From contig WAID01000003.1 in NCBI GenBank assembly GCA_016584495.1, forward strand, positions 6,528,501 to 6,592,500: a stretch of 64,000 nucleotides of DNA, given 5' to 3'. Shown piece by piece: positions 24,153-38,200 of the stretch; position 1 is the stretch's first letter, and every line of letters begins with the position of its first letter. The notes under the pieces are model-generated. The model searched no databases, was not told the DNA's origin, and saw nothing but the letters and a program-made list of their open reading frames with translations. This stretch comes from Celoporthe dispersa. Lineage: Eukaryota; Ascomycota; Sordariomycetes; Diaporthales; Cryphonectriaceae. The translations under genes and the position numbers were made by a program.

Positions 24153-26557
24153 ATGGATCCTGAAGCCTGCGTAAACACCGCAGTCGCCGCAGCGCAGGCT
24201 GCTCGCCTGACGCAGCCGTGGGCCGTCTGCGATGCCTGTGTACGCCGCCTTGCCGAGTGTCCGGGCATGAACCTGAGTATTAGCAGCAAGGGCGAAAGGA
24301 CGAGAGAGGCATTGAGAATGGGCTTCTACGAGGACGATATAGAACACTTCCGTATCCACGACACCTCGCCGTCCACTGTGGCGTGGGGAGAGCTCAGGGC
24401 TGCTGCCGCTGCGGGCTGTGCGCTCTGTGCTGCTGTCTGTGGTCGGGTGCTCGACGGGCTGAGGTCTCCTTCGCGATCAGTGATGGAGTTCATGCCATTG
24501 AAGAGATCTCCCAAAGTAGGAGAATTATTCAGCGGCGGCTTGGAGGATGTCGGGTCTGTCTTGGAATCTGTGACGTTGACTTTCGACCGAGCTCACAATG
24601 ATGGTCCCTTGAAGCTCATGATGGCGCCTTCGTATCGTCCCGGAGTGCCTGACGTACAGAAAGTGCCGTTCTTGGAGACATTGGAATGGGGCTTGTTTGC
24701 TGTGCATGCCGAGGGTCAGGTGTTTCCTCTCATGGCATGCCGCCCGCGCTTTGGTCAAGACTGCTAACTCTGGGTCAGGCAATGATCACCTTGTTGAGGC
24801 CGTTCGCAGCTATACAGCCAATCTGAACATCGGCGGGGACGCTGCATTCTCCCGAGCGATGGCCTGGATAGCTCGATGCCGGCGAGAGTGCAAGCATGAC
24901 CACTCCGGAGACTCAATACCGCCGGTCGCCCGGCCTCGGCGGCTAGTCGACGTCGCGCCACCAGATAGCTCTTCAGACCATGATCTTGCTCTTGTACCAG
25001 GCAACCGACCGGGCCTCGGGGAGTATGTAGCCCTTAGCTACTGCTGGGGCCAGCGGGACCAGCCCATGGCAACGACGACTGCAAATTTGCCCGACCGCAT
25101 GGAACGGGGCTTTTCCCTGTCGACTATGCCTGAGACTATCCGTGACGCAATATTGGTCTGCCGCAGACTTGGCTTCAGGTGCCTCTGGGTGGACTCGCTG
25201 TGCATCCTGCAAGACTCTCGCGCAGACAAAAAGGCCGAGATCAAGAAGATGGCAGGTATCTTTGAAGGCGCGTTCCTGACAATTGTTGCCGCGAGCGCCT
25301 CCGTTGTAACTCAAGGCTTTCTATACCCTCGAGATGTGGAAACCCCGCGGGAGATAAATAGCATTCCGGTCTGGAGCCAAGACGGCCGTGTCGGGCGCGC
25401 ACTGCTTCAAGAGCCCAGCCTGCCACTTGCGGAGCCAGATCCCGTTCACTATCGTGCGTGGACTCTCGAGGAGCTGCTGCTCTCCCCCCGAAGACTCGTA
25501 TACTCGGGCCGTCAATTGATATGGACGTGCCGCGGCTTCCAGGCAAAAAGACGGGGGGTGGAACGACGTCGAACTTTTCTATCTCGACTCCGAGCTGGAC
25601 CCTTACCAGTTTGACCAGGCACGCCAACAAGAACCGCTTGAGCTGGAGGATGATGGCTCCGACCGTGATCCACCTTTCCCGATGAGATTTAAAGCCTATT
25701 GGGCTGAGGTGTTGCGACAGTACACAGCACGAATACTCACCCACCCCCGAGATCGGCTAGTTGCTGTGCATGGCATCGTCTCCAGACTCAGCGACCGCAC
25801 AGGTCATCACTACGAAGCTGGCATATGGAAAGACTACCCCATCTCCAGTCTCAGCTGGCACTACGATTCCCAGGGTGGCAACGAGGATGACCTGGCCCCT
25901 GCCAATACGAAGATGACCATCCCAGAGGCTAGAGACCAAGCAATCGAGTGCCCAACTTGGTCGTGGGGTTCGGTAACAGATCCAGTCTGCCTCCCTGAAG
26001 AGCCTTTCACAGAGTCCTGGGAGGCAGAGCCGGGCAGACTAGCAGAATGTCTCGAGATCGTCCCATCGACGGCCACAGAAGGCTCGGGGCTGCTCACGCT
26101 CCGCGCAAGCCGTCTCGAGGTTGAGGAGATTGAGCTCATCGATCTTGAAACCACATGCGCCGAGCGAGGTGAGCAGGGCTTGAGATACTTCCCGCCTGTG
26201 GATGGCCACATTCTCTGCCGAACCGCGCAGGAACACGGCGGGGCGGATTTTCTCGAGCTCGATCTCCTGGTCTGGCCAGATACCCAGCAAGTCTATCGCC
26301 TAGCCCCAGAGCAGCTGCGCTTTGTATGCCTCCGTTACTTCGATAAGGTCCTGCGAGGTCTGGTCCTTACCTTGACCCGTGGAAATGATATCTATGAGCG
26401 CATCGGATACTTCGAGGCGGTGGTACGGGAAGACGAAGACGAAGACGAAGACGGCTCGGGTGAAGACATGATGGCGGTTGACGAGGCATCCCAGACAGCT
26501 GCTGACCGCGCTCCCAAGGAGATACTCTGGCCGCAGGAGACTCTCCTGATTGGATGA
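24153..26557 (+). CDS. HET (heterokaryon incompatibility) domain protein
   Basis: HET-domain proteins act in fungal non-self recognition and can trigger programmed cell death after fusion of unlike strains. The three core HET blocks are visible: YVALSYCWG (about residue 270), LGFRCLWVDSLCILQDS (about 315-333) and RAWTLEELLLSPRRLVYSG. The start at 24153 reads MDPEACVNTAV and is followed by a CDACVRRLAEC segment. An intron at 24715-24778 (donor GTCAGG, branch GCTAACT, acceptor CAG) joins HAEG to NDHLVEA. Near 25540-25555 (context GCAAAAAGACGGGGGGTGG) one extra base must be removed for the frame to continue as GWNDVELFYLDSELDPYQF. The corrected product is about 779 aa and ends with a Glu/Asp repeat and LLIG. 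It sits alone in gene-poor DNA between two diverged repeats. Confidence 0.88.
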
Positions 26558-29500
26558 CCACAATGTGTAGGCAGTGACGCGGGTCTCCTGTTGCGCGCTA
26601 TTCGAATACTACCCTACCGAGATCTTGAAGGGGAAATAGACTCATCAGTAAGCCAACATCGGCGCAGACCTGAAGCGATGTAACCAGGTGATCCAGAAAG
26701 CTCTGAGGCTTGAGATTAGTAAATATAATAATAATAGTAACAGGGGGGCGGTTCATAAAGAGAGAGTGGCTCGAGACGGATTATCGAAATTTCAACAAGG
26801 TGTTGGTGTGTCCCCCAAGGCAGGCTGCAGGTCGTGGTGGTGCCGAGTACGTACTCGATGGTACACAGTATAATTTCGGTGGGAAAGGTGAGTTGCAGTG
26901 TGGAGGAGACAGGACCCCTGCTCCAGTCCCTGATTGGCCGGCTGCCTAATTTGATAGGAACCAACCCCAAACCTTGCCTACGCGGGCCCCCCCACCTCGC
27001 TACCCAGTAGTGCCAGCCCTCACCACCAAAAACCCAACGTGGCCATACCTAAACAGAGACGCCCTCAGCTGAGGGAATACGCCTCTGCTCTGTCTGCTCA
27101 CTAAGCTTGTCCTGTCATTCTTCACCTCGGCAGTCATGATGTCCAGGAGAATCCCTTCTCCCTCCCCCCTCCCCCGCGGCGTCGGTCAGGTCCGGAGGCA
27201 CCGCAAAGGTCGCACCACTTTTGTCGGCCGCTCGCGAGGATCAAGCCTCACCAGCGCGCACTCTGTTTCCCAGAACGGTTCGTGGTGAACCTTCACATAT
27301 ACTTGACTCATCTCAGGATCATCCCCGCCAAGACAGGTCGCCAGGAGGACGGCGGCTCGCTCTAGACCACGCACCACCTGGCACAAGGCAGTAGTAGCAC
27401 AGCCAGATAAGCAGGCCCCCCTCCGCATGAAGCTGGGAGATGGGACGATTAGGCCAGCCCTACATGCCACCGTTCTCTCGAGATCCTGTCGTGGTGCGTG
27501 GACAGACAGGTCCCGGCCCTGACCAGAGGTCATCTTGGAGGGTTCGGCGACAGCAGAGATCGAGAGCCTGATCACGGGGAAGGGCCGTCCTGTGTCCTGT
27601 CCTGGTGGTCAAGAAATGACCTGATCAGCCAAGCAGACTCCCCGCCAGGTCGCGTCGTCAGTGCGCGCCCCCCCCCCCAAGGCCCCGTCCAGCGTATGCC
27701 TGTCCTTTTCCGTCAGCATCTATCCAGCCCACACAGCCAGACTACTATGCCGGGTTTACCGATGCCACTAAGACGAGAAGCAATCTCCCGTTTGACACGC
27801 TCTCCTTCGAGACTAGGCTGAGCTCAGATTTGCGTCGCTGAGCTACCCATTAACGTGCCATGGAGCCTCATGATCCGGTTTCCAAGTGTTGGTGGGCTTG
27901 GTGAGAGGTCATCCGGGACCGCGGAGTCTCTCTCTACCCTCTACACTCGACACCCAACTTCTCCGTTTGGGGAAGGGAAAAAAAATGTTGTCCCGTCTAG
28001 CCAATTCCGGAGAGCATCGCGAGGGCGGGCGCCCGTGGCGTTGATCGTCCATCTTCGCGCCGGCCTGGAGGCGTTCTCCGTTAAGCCCCAAACATGGGAA
28101 TGGAACTCGACCCCAGCCAAGAGCCCTACGTCGCAGGTGTTGTGAAAACAGGGTCTCAGCAGCAGCAGCGCCCGGCTGAACGCCTGGTTTGCTGGGCGAG
28201 GCTGACAAAGAGCTGACTTTGTTTGCCCCAAAAGTGTACACGTCGTTGTTACCCAAGCCGCGCCAGACTTGAGACGGATCTCGATGTTAGAAAAGCTGGG
28301 ATGAAGCGCGCGCGCCAAACCAAAAGAACCAGACAAGAAAAGAAAAAAAAAAAACTAACTGCACGCGACGATGGAGTCAGTTTCCGGAATGACCTGTAAC
28401 CCCTCCCCCCCTCTCCCCTTGTAGTTCTCCTGTCCCGCAGAGTTCTTGAGTCTTGTCCTTCCCATCGCTCCAGGATACATGTACTGCTTACTTTCCCTCG
28501 CCGCGAGGCTGAGCTGGTCCTGCCGCGCTTCCGGGTTTCTGGGAGCCGGTCTGTCAAATCATAGCACGTAGGGCCTCGCCGGGGGTCAGCCCCGTGGACA
28601 GATCCCCCCCTCTCCCCCCCACTTCTCTTCTAGGGAGCTCTGGGCAGGAGGTAGCCAGGGAGATTGATAAGTGAAACGCCGGGCCTGCGCCGCCGTGCTG
28701 GAGGTATCCCTCGCTTGCTCGTTCGTTCTCGGATTCCCACGGCGGGCTGGCCGGCGACCTTGGTGGTGAGAGAGAGAGAGGGAGAGAGAGATTGTGGGCA
28801 GCTGGCCTGTGCATCCATTCACCAGCCCGTTGTTCGGTCCTGCCTCGGTTCTATCCATGGTATGACTCGTGCCTTCATCCATCCCATCTTGGAATTGTGG
28901 GTGCGCACTGTTGATTGCGGTCGAGAGAGCCTTGGGTGGTGATCGTCAAATGGAGTCTTGGGGAAAAGAGAAAAAGAAAGGGAAAAAAAAGTCCTGGGAG
29001 CGTCTGAAAATACAGCTGGCACAGCATACGATCCTCCTAGAGATCCGGGCATCGACCTTCATCTGGGTGGTTGGGAAAACCACCGTCGGTTAAGACTTCA
29101 AAGAATCACACAGGTTGAACTCAGCAAACATCCTTTTTTTCTCGTTGTTCAATTTGTCGCAGACAAAACTCTGGTCCTAAGTCCTGTGTTCATCGCCCGC
29201 CAGAGAGAGTCAAATCTTCTTGCTGTGCTACCTTTCCATATTTCCCAACCTGGGTATCCTCCTCTTCCTGATCGGTGCCCAAGACCAAAAACATAAAAAT
29301 AAAATAAAAATATTGCAGGTTTCAGAACCAGACCGCCATTTTGATTGTTTCTTTTTTTTTTTGCGCCTCGCTTTACTCCATATTTTCATATCCCGAGGGC
29401 AAAGCTATCTACAACTAAACTACCTAGCTAGAAGAATCCAAAGCAAGGGGGGGAAGGGGGTGGGAGGGAAATGTGCCACAGGAAATAGAAAACAGAAATA

Positions 29501-30104
29501 TGAACATGAATTTCGAAAAGGTCGTGCAAAGTATGATGAACGATAGGATAGAAGTAGAAGAAGGAACAAAGACAAAAAAACAAAGGGGTATGAAATCAAG
29601 CAAGTGGGACGAGTGGGTTTCAATCGTTCAATCCCCTTATGCTTCCTCATCAACTTCGTAACGATCTATTTCATCATCCTCCGTAAATGACAGGCTGTGG
29701 GATATCGCATGCACGCAAAAAAGCAGAAAGAGAAGGGAAAAAAAAAAAGAAAGACATGACGAGGGAGAGAGAAAAGGAAAAAAAAGAAGAAAAAAAAAGG
29801 CAAGGACGCGTTTTGTTGCGGTCGGAAAGTTCGTGAAGAATATGCCGACCGGGGTTTGGGGTTTTTGTTGTTGAGGAAGTGGTCATAAGAAAAAAGGTGG
29901 AAAGCAGTTCAGCCCAACGAGCCCCCCATGCTGATGTTCTATAAGTATCCTTTGAAGACCTGTTAATCCCCGTTGATTGCCGTGACGCAACGTGTAAAAA
30001 CAAAAATCGAACCGATGACTTGAGAAGACGAAAGAGAGACGTGAAGTTCGGCCTGCGGAACTTGGTATACGAATGTGGTGGTTTTTGGTTTTTTTGTGGT
30101 TGTT
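26558..30104. other. Gene-poor region right of the HET gene
   Basis: This interval holds the right-hand copy of the HET-flanking repeat, an (AAT/AAC)-rich patch near 26720-26745, several C runs and a (GA)n tract near 28770-28795. It ends in the A-rich 3' flank of the Rua1-like gene. No open frame looks like a protein. Confidence 0.5.
26766..26898. repeat. Direct repeat flanking HET gene, right copy
   Basis: It opens with GTGGCTCGAG and closes with GGGAAAGGTGAGTTGCAG, matching the left copy at 23674-23837 in the same orientation with scattered transitions. Confidence 0.6.
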
Positions 30105-32202
30105 TTAGATCATGTTGGAGAAACCATCCATCATGCCGGCGTCTCCATGTTGTACATGGGCCGGGTGAGGCGCCATGGCCTGCTGGTAGTGGTGTGGAGG
30201 AGGCTCCAGGTGCTGGAGGTGAGGAGTGGCCTGCGTGTGTGCCAGTGTCGGCGTGGTCGAGGCGTTGGTCGCCGAGGACGGAGTGACGGGCGTGATAGGG
30301 TTCTGAGGCTGTTGCGGTAGCTGCTGGCCGGGCTCCACCTTGGGCCTCGCTGTGGTTGATGCCGCCAACCGCTGGTGGCTGTTTTCTCTCCTGCGCTTGG
30401 GTGCGTCCTTGATCTTGGGGTGAGTGTGGCACTGGAATTGGACGAGTTAGCCGCTGCGCGAGAGGAGCGATCAGGCTGTACACATGTGATGAATAGAAAA
30501 CAGGATCACGTACCTTGTAAGCGTGTCGGAACCATGTTGTGCCCTTCTTCTTGGAGCTGACCAGGGCGATCCAGTCATTGCAGCTCCCACAGAGCCCTTC
30601 CCAGACATCCGGGTTGCCGTCCATGCGGCGGGTCTCCTGCGGCTCCTGGAACGGCTGACCCGTGGCGGCGCTGATGCCGTGGGTGAAGCTCTTGTCGTAC
30701 CAGAAGGCCGAGTTCTTCAGCACCAGCCAGCGGCCCGGCTTGCAGATGCCACACCACCCCTCGCGCTTGTTCCCGTGTCCGCGCACCCATTTCGGCGTGT
30801 ACAGATCACCGTCGAACCGCAATTCCTGCTCGTGAGGCACCATCTCCGGGTCCGAGGGGTTCATATCCTCGGGAGGTGGTGGGATCTGTTCCTCGTGGAG
30901 CGAGGCGTACAGATCTGGCGGGTCCGACAGATCGGTGTAGTGGCCGTGCAGGGAGTGAGGGTCGGCATTGCTCTGCAGCATGCGGAACAGCCCGTGGGAG
31001 AGCAGCGGGGGCGGGGTCTCGAAGTGGTGATGGTCGTGTTGGAAGCCCTGCGACGGTAGCTGTGAGGGCAGCAGCATGCTGTTGCGCTGGAAGGCGGCGG
31101 GATGAGCGTGTCCCATGAAGAACTGCTGCTGCTGCTGGGTTGCTTGCAGGTTGCCGAAGTTCAGCGGCATCTGTCCGTTCTGGATGGTCGGGGAGGAGTG
31201 CCTGGACGGCATGCGTGGCCCATAGGACTCAGGTGTGTGCTGGTATACAAACGGCGACGGCCGTCGGTTCGACATGGTCCCGTAGGATCCAGTTGACCAG
31301 CGCTTGTTCCTCCCGCCCTCTACGCTGTAAGGTGCAGACCGCATACCTGGGCGTGGCGATGGCGACGCGCGCCCCCTGCTGTGTGTCCTCACGAGCTCCG
31401 AGCGGCTCTGCGGCGTCATCCGCGGCGATGCGACTGGCGACAGCTGCGTTGAGGACATCAGAGAGTTCCTGTTCGACGGCGGGGGGTAGTCCGAGGTGAA
31501 CGAGTGGGCGTCGGAAAGAGCTGTTGAGAAGTCCTCGTAAGATGTCATGTCTGAGAGCCCACCAGAGGTGGACATGGTGAACGACGAGCCTGACATACGT
31601 CGAGGGTTCACTCCATTCTCGAGGTTCAAGGTCTCGCCCTCGACAGGCTGTCCAGGGTAGCGCAGGTCGAGAATGGGTATGGCTTCATCTGTCGTGTAAG
31701 CTTGCCCGATGGCCATCTCAGCATCAATCCCGTGCATCTCCAGGCTGTCCTCCATGGGCTTCTGCATCCATTGGCCTGTAGAATATGATTAGCTCTCGTG
31801 GGCCCACCGCTGCCGTTGATAAGAAAACGCACCGCTCTCCATGCTTGTCGGAGGATAAAACTCTTGGTGGACAGAGATAGGCCTGGATGAGACGGTGTCG
31901 CTTGGTGTCTGCTGCTGCTGCTGGTGCTGCAGCGGTAGGGTCGAGGAGTCCCAGGCTGGCAGGGCATCGTAGCCCTCCTCCATGCAGTACGAGAAGCCTT
32001 CATGGATGGTCGCAGGGCGCGGTCGCATGCCCGCTGAGATCGGCGTCGTCCACATTGCCTGCGCGGGCGCTCCTATGCCCTCCGTCTTGATTGGCACCTC
32101 ATTTCCGTTCATGTTGACCAGGTGAGCAGGCTGACCAGTAGTAGGAGGCGTGTCACGTCGGTAATTATTGTTCAGGTGGTAGGCGAAGGGCGGTGATTGC
32201 AT
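30105..32202 (-). CDS. Rua1-like transcription regulator (PF14616 C-terminal domain)
   Basis: The protein is about 652 aa. It carries the Cys-rich C-terminal domain of the Rua1 family, named after the Ustilago regulator of ustilagic acid genes. Exons are 32202-31833, 31775-30514 and 30431-30105. The introns are 57 and 82 bp; the second has a CTAAC branch site. The domain spans about residues 449-550, with YTPKWVRGHG, GWCGIC, LKNSAFWYDKSFTHGISAATG, WEGLCGSC and TTWFRHAYK. The last of these joins to CHTHPKIKDAPKRRR across intron 2, completing Cys/His ligands and a basic tail. The N-terminal 440 residues are disordered and rich in Ser, Pro, Gln and His. The start MQSPPFAYHLNNN is the first ATG of its exon; a leader intron ending CATACAG may lie just upstream. 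No frame break is needed. Target genes are unknown. Confidence 0.87.
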
Positions 32203-35200
32203 TTGGTGGCTCCTGTATGAGAAAGTCGTGTAAGCTGAGACTGGGGACGAATGCCTGTGACTTATGGCAGGGCGACCTACAGTTGAGCCTGGTTTGGATC
32301 CATTGCGGGAAAAGAAAAGAAAAATTCCTCTCGCACGTAAGGGAGTCCAGCTTTTTTAATGTCAATTTATGACCAAGGGGTGAGATAATAATAAAAGAAA
32401 GGTTCGGAAGCTTGAGGAGAGAGACCGTGGTATGTCAGCATGAATTCACAGACGGAAGAGCTCAGGCTTGCTAAGGGGGTCCCACAGTACCAATGTACTG
32501 AGGAGCAAGTCATGGCACAGGCGATCTTGTAACTTACTTGGATATAGAAGGCGAGTCGGAACCAAGGACAGGGTAAGAGTCGTCAAGTAAATAACACCAG
32601 CGTCGATGAAAAGAGGGGATGCTGGAGCGGCCTGCCCAAGCGTTCAGGTTAATACGGCGGACGGTTCTGCTGAGATCAAGACCGCGTAGATCCCAGGGTC
32701 GGGAGTCGGTGGGGTTCTCGAGTTAAGTAAACTCTCTGTGTGTGGGACGGCGTGGGCGGATAATCGACACTCGGCTCCCGGGGGGGGGGAGAACTGACGA
32801 TGTTCTGTCTTTTTTTTTTTTTTTGGAGTGGGTGTCCAAGTTCTTGCTGCTGGGGTGGGAGGAGAACCCGTGTTGGCCGACCAGGGTGTTTAAAGGAGCG
32901 TGGTGAGTCGTATAGAGACAACTCGTAGTGACGACGCGGAAAGGGAACGACTGGCATCCGTCGGAGGAAAAAAAAAGAAAGAGAGCCAGCTCTCGCTATG
33001 TTATAGGGCAGCGGTCGAAGGCGGAGGGCGGTGATATAGGTCCAAGGCCCGAGGGGAAAAGGAGCGACTGGCAGTGAGCTTGCGACGAGAGAAAAAAAGG
33101 TTCCTGGGCGGACGGTGGGCACAGCAGGGGGAAGGAGAGCAAAATGGCCCAGATGGAGGGGCAGTGCAGGAGGAACCCTGGCAGTATAAGAGAAATGTAC
33201 CGTGGTATCGAACGGCATCAACCTTGAAGAGACCAACACCGCCGAGGGGACAGATTCGGAACGTCGGTGGGTGCTGAGCCGGAATCCCTGATACAAGCCT
33301 GACCTGCAGTCTTGGATTCGAAGAGGGAGAGGAAGAGAGAGGGAGAGGGAGAGAGGTGGGGAGCAAGGAGAGAGCGGTGGTGGGCTTTGCCCGTTCGAGA
33401 GATATGGCAAGGATCTGAAGGACGGGACATCGATGTGTGTGGGATCCCCAGTGGTGTGTGGGGGGAGGAGACTCGAGATGCCGATGTACCATAGTACCCA
33501 GAACGGACCCAGCCAAGGCTTATTTTGGGAGTAAGGAACAAGGGTCCTCGAGATCACCCCTCGATGAGAAAAAGAAAGGTGGCCCCAGACATCGCCAACA
33601 AGGTCACAGCCTGGAAGGAGGAGGGGAGGGAGGGAGGAGAGACGAGGGCGGACAGGTATACCGCCAGATACTTCCGGGGCAGGTGTACAGCCCAGTAGTT
33701 CCACCAGGCCGGGACACGACGGGCGAGGATACTATAGTAGGAAGGGAGGACGGTCAGAAAAGAGACCAAGGTGGTGGTGGGTGGGTGGGGACGAGGGAAG
33801 GCTGAGACGTCAAAGAAGGAGGTACAGGCCGGGAAAGTAGGGAGGACGAGAGTATGTTGTAGAAGATGGAGTAGTCGTGCCTAGGTCGAGCGGCTCTGGG
33901 CCGAGGAAACCCAATTCATCCTAACTGCTGCTCAGCCCTGAGCCCAGATAGGTGGGTCAGGGCCTGGATTTCGGTAACTTGTCTCAGGTCCAGTGTCCCC
34001 ATCTGGATGGACTATGGAAGTTATTTGGCTGCCAGGGAGGAGAGAGGACCACCATAATCACAGCGGCTCTGGTATTCGATGCCATCATCGGTAATCTACC
34101 CAGGCTCCCCGGCCTGGCGGACGCCAGGGCTTGGGCCCTCGGGCTTAACGGGTGGGATCAACCGAGGACGTCACACTGAGCAAGTCACCCTGGGAGAGAG
34201 AGTGAGAGGGTTCATATTGTGCAAGTTAGCAGCAGTAGGTCGTGATGAGTCCTCACAGTCAAGACGGGATTCCTAGACATCGCAAGATGGTCATCATTCG
34301 AACCACGAAATCGTGGGCTAGCAGGTTTTCAAGCCACTCGAGAGCACGGCCACCGGAAAGGGGAGAAGAAAGAAGAAAAAAAAAGGTCTGTCGCCTGTTC
34401 CTTGGGCCTTGGAACCTGGCGTCGCGCGTCGTGGGACAATAATCAATGATCGAGAGCTCGCCGTGTGTCGACCGTGCGAGAGCCCTCCCTACGCAGGGAT
34501 ATCGCCTGCTCCCCACAGAGCCTGGACTCAAGCAGGCGACAAAGTCGAGCACAGTAGTGGGCCTGGGCCGCTAAAGCCGCCCAAGAGGACCGCAGGAGAG
34601 AATACCTCATAGAAACGAGGCTGATGACATCCACAGGACAAGTAGGGCGCGGGGCAGTGTGCGCGGGTGACATGCCTACCGTGGTCAAGGCCCTGACATG
34701 GTAGCAGTATAGATGATTATTAAAAAAAAAATAATCGACTGACACGGAGGCTGCGGTTACAGCCCTGGCTAAGAGCCGCAGCCGCAAGGCGACACGAGTC
34801 CTGTACGAAAATAGAGAAGCGCCAGACAGCCACGGTGGTTAGTCTGCCTGTTATCCCCACTACCAAACCGAGGGGTAGGAAGTCTGAGAGATGTGACGTC
34901 CGGCAAAGGCCGTCGCCATGGCGGCTGGCTGCTGGCTGCTGGTAGAGTGACGGACAGTTGGGCGCAGAGAGGTCATGAGGTTTCGACAGGGGAGATGAGC
35001 AGGATCAAGGCTCTGTTTGAAGTCCTCACGACGAAGCCGGAGAGGTGCCGAGTGACGTCTAGCCCAGGTGCGTAGATAGTGTGATCTTCTGATTTGAGGG
35101 AGATCAGTGGAGAGGAGGAGGAGCTCTGGGCAAGGCTGACGGGATAGCAGCAGCAGCAGAGTCTGAGCCCGTCACATCAGCTGCCTGCGTCGTCCCCCCC

Positions 35201-38200
35201 CCCCCTTCTCCCCCTCTCCCTGAGCCAGGCCGCAGCCCGGCGCGCTGGCTTGGCTGTCGGGATAAGAGGAGCTGAGCACCTGTCGACAGACAAGGTTCGG
35301 ACGGACAAACAGGCAGCCCAGAGAGCAACAGGCCTGGGTGACACAGCCGATTGGCAAGATGTGTCGTGTGCAAGGCGTGCGTGGGAATCTCGAGATCACA
35401 AGCGTGCGAGGTTTTGGGGTGGAAGCAGCAAGTGTCGTTGAAAAAAGAAGGGGAACCCACCCACGCACATCTGGAGGAAGGTGCAGGGGGCTTGTGCCAC
35501 CCCACCCAAGCGTCCCCTCCCTCCCCCCAATGCCCGCCTGCCACACAGGGATGCCAGCAGGATCCTCCTCTGTGAGTGGCCAGGCACAATAGCTAGCGGG
35601 CTTCAGGACCCAAGATTTACCATAAGCGGTTTGGTGTCAGCTGGGGAGGTAGGATCGAAGGAATTACTTCACACATGAAACAGTCGTCTCACCTGCTCCC
35701 CACCTCTTCCCAGCCCTGCGGACCTATCGCAACCGCTCCTCCGCTACCAGTCCAACCTCAACGCAGGCCCCGTCTTTACCTACCACATACCAAGATACTC
35801 CGCAGCACGATACATTCAGCGCCGCCGAGTGGTCCTACGGATGTCCTGAGATTTTGGCACTGTTCACCGACAGAGCCGACCTCTCGTCCTGGGGTTCATC
35901 GTCAGGATTGCTGGTGGGTGGGAGCTTGACCGGTGCGTGGACCGTCAAGGGGCAGACAGCATCGAAGTACACATTCGAGAGCCCACCACCACAATTTTTG
36001 GTACCGGCTCTTCTCGATCATGGCGAATCATCTCACGAGAGACAGATCTACCCCCGACTAAAGCCTGTCTGGCGGTCTTGACGGCGCTTTCTGTCCTATG
36101 ACTCAACAGATCTGACATCGCTGGGGAGCGGGGGGCCCTAAGTGCTCCAGGGGCATGGGGTACACCTCCATCCCATCTTGATCGAACCATGTTTGGCCTC
36201 TGACAGTGACAGCACAGGGCGCCTGGGACGAGTGGGCAGGCGACAGCCTTCCGCTCGTCCCGAACGGGGCTGCGAGGATAAGTGCCATCCATCGTGGAGC
36301 GAGCCGTCGTCTATCGCGTGTACTATGTACTGGCTCAGCCCTCACCGGACCCATCCCCCATTCGAGGTGCCTTCCTCATCGACAGTCTGGGTCATGTCAC
36401 AGACTCGGAGCCTGGAGACGTGATACGGCCCTCGGAGTGGTGAATCAGATCTCCTGAGAAGGGGGTGAGATGCGGGGGCAAACCAATCGGTACCCGGGAA
36501 CGACTTCATCCTGCCGTTTCCTTCCCAACCATTCTGACTTCCTTGGCATGTTTGACCGAGTCTGAGGCAGAGTCTGGCCGCGAGTTTTGGTGAGCCAAAC
36601 CAGACACCGAGCCTGAGCACTATGTACCCAGAGCCGTCCCCTCCCCCCTCCCCCCTGGTGGCACTCTGACCAGGGGTTATCTGCGGTACATACTCTGACG
36701 CTGCAGTGCGGGCTCTCATACTACACAGCAAGGCGATCATGAACGGTGACTCTCGAAGCCGGCCACTCCGTTGGAATCATCGTCCCTTGGGAGGGGGGGG
36801 CTCGCCAGTCTCCTTCATCATGAGATTTGCGCCCCGCGATGGAGATCTTGAGAATCAGCCGTTACAGTCTTACACTAGGGCTTGTCATCATCTTCTGGCC
36901 GCTCTAGTTCCTCTCGTCGGTGGCTCGAGACGTGTCTTCTCTCTTTCGCTCTCGCGCCCGGGTTGTGTGTGTGTGTGTGTGTGTGAGCATGGGGGCACCC
37001 ACACCAACACAACTCATCGATATCATCCCAACTATAGTCGAGCCTAGCCAGCGCACACTACTAGAGTACCCCTCGTGGAGATCTTTATGCGAAGGGCTGT
37101 AAAGAAGTCAAGCCACCCTGGAGATGATGCCTCTGTGGAGCCCAAGCCACACCCTCAGGGAGTCCAAGGCGGCTAGGTATGCAGGGCCAGGAGGGCAGAA
37201 TGACGACAGGTAACGGGCATCGCGAATCCTGTCCTACTATGTAAGTACAGTGTATGCCGAAACTTTCGACTCAGGATATGTACTTTTTACTTAGCAAGAT
37301 TTACGCATCTAACTTCTTGACTCCCTTGGTCAGACTCCCATCACGCGATCGTCGGTGGTATGGGTATTGACGACATGCCTAGCCGCGCCGTGAAAAACCT
37401 GCCCAGATGGAGGGCCACCCCTCATCTCTGCTACTCTGACTAACTTGGCAGACGTCGCATCCCGTGTGCGAGGTCGAGACCACAGAGGCCATGCTGCACT
37501 GCGACACACACCCACTGCTAACACTCTTGCGGGAATGCCTTGCGGGTGCAGGTACTACGGTACCGAGTCGCGGTAGCCTTGCAGCAGGCAGATGGGACGT
37601 TGACGTCTTCCAGCATCCGAGCGCCGAGCGCGCGTCTCCTTCTCAAACCCCCCGGTCCTGCAGTCTCACCCACAGACGCCGCCTCGTCCCCTTCTGAAGC
37701 AGCCGGGCGAAGTTTGCAGCCCGTTGAGGCATGGTGCTAGAGCCGATCTGGGTAACTGTACCGTGAAATGTTTCCATCACTTACCTAACCCAACGGGGGG
37801 GGCGAGGGGCCGCTGAGGGAAACATATGCTTCCATGGCGGCTTCGATGACTTATTCTCTTCTGTGGGTCCGGCACTCTGTCCGCCCATCGACCTTCCCCC
37901 GGCGCGCCCGCCAACAGGGACCAGCGTGCAGTCCCGATGGCATTCTCAGGTGGTTTAGCGGGAGGCGATCGCTGGACGCATGAAGAGCTCATCTCTTTTA
38001 GGGAAATTGTCCTGGTCGATCTGGCTAACGGCGGGCTTGTTGCGGTCTATAATCGGGGCTCTTATGGAGATCAGGCCCTGACACGACTCTGCCCTACAAC
38101 GGCTCTCGTCTGGGATCGCTGGCTCTTCTCTTCTCTCTCCTCCCCTTGTCCTGCCTTACCATCGGCGACCAACCCTCCACAGCTGGGCTGGAGGCCGCCC

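Noticed and set aside
32676..33704. 342-codon open frame on the minus strand upstream of the Rua1-like gene
   Set aside because: Its Pro/Leu/Ser/Phe composition reflects a pyrimidine-rich strand; it shows no domain, and a leader or promoter region explains it better.
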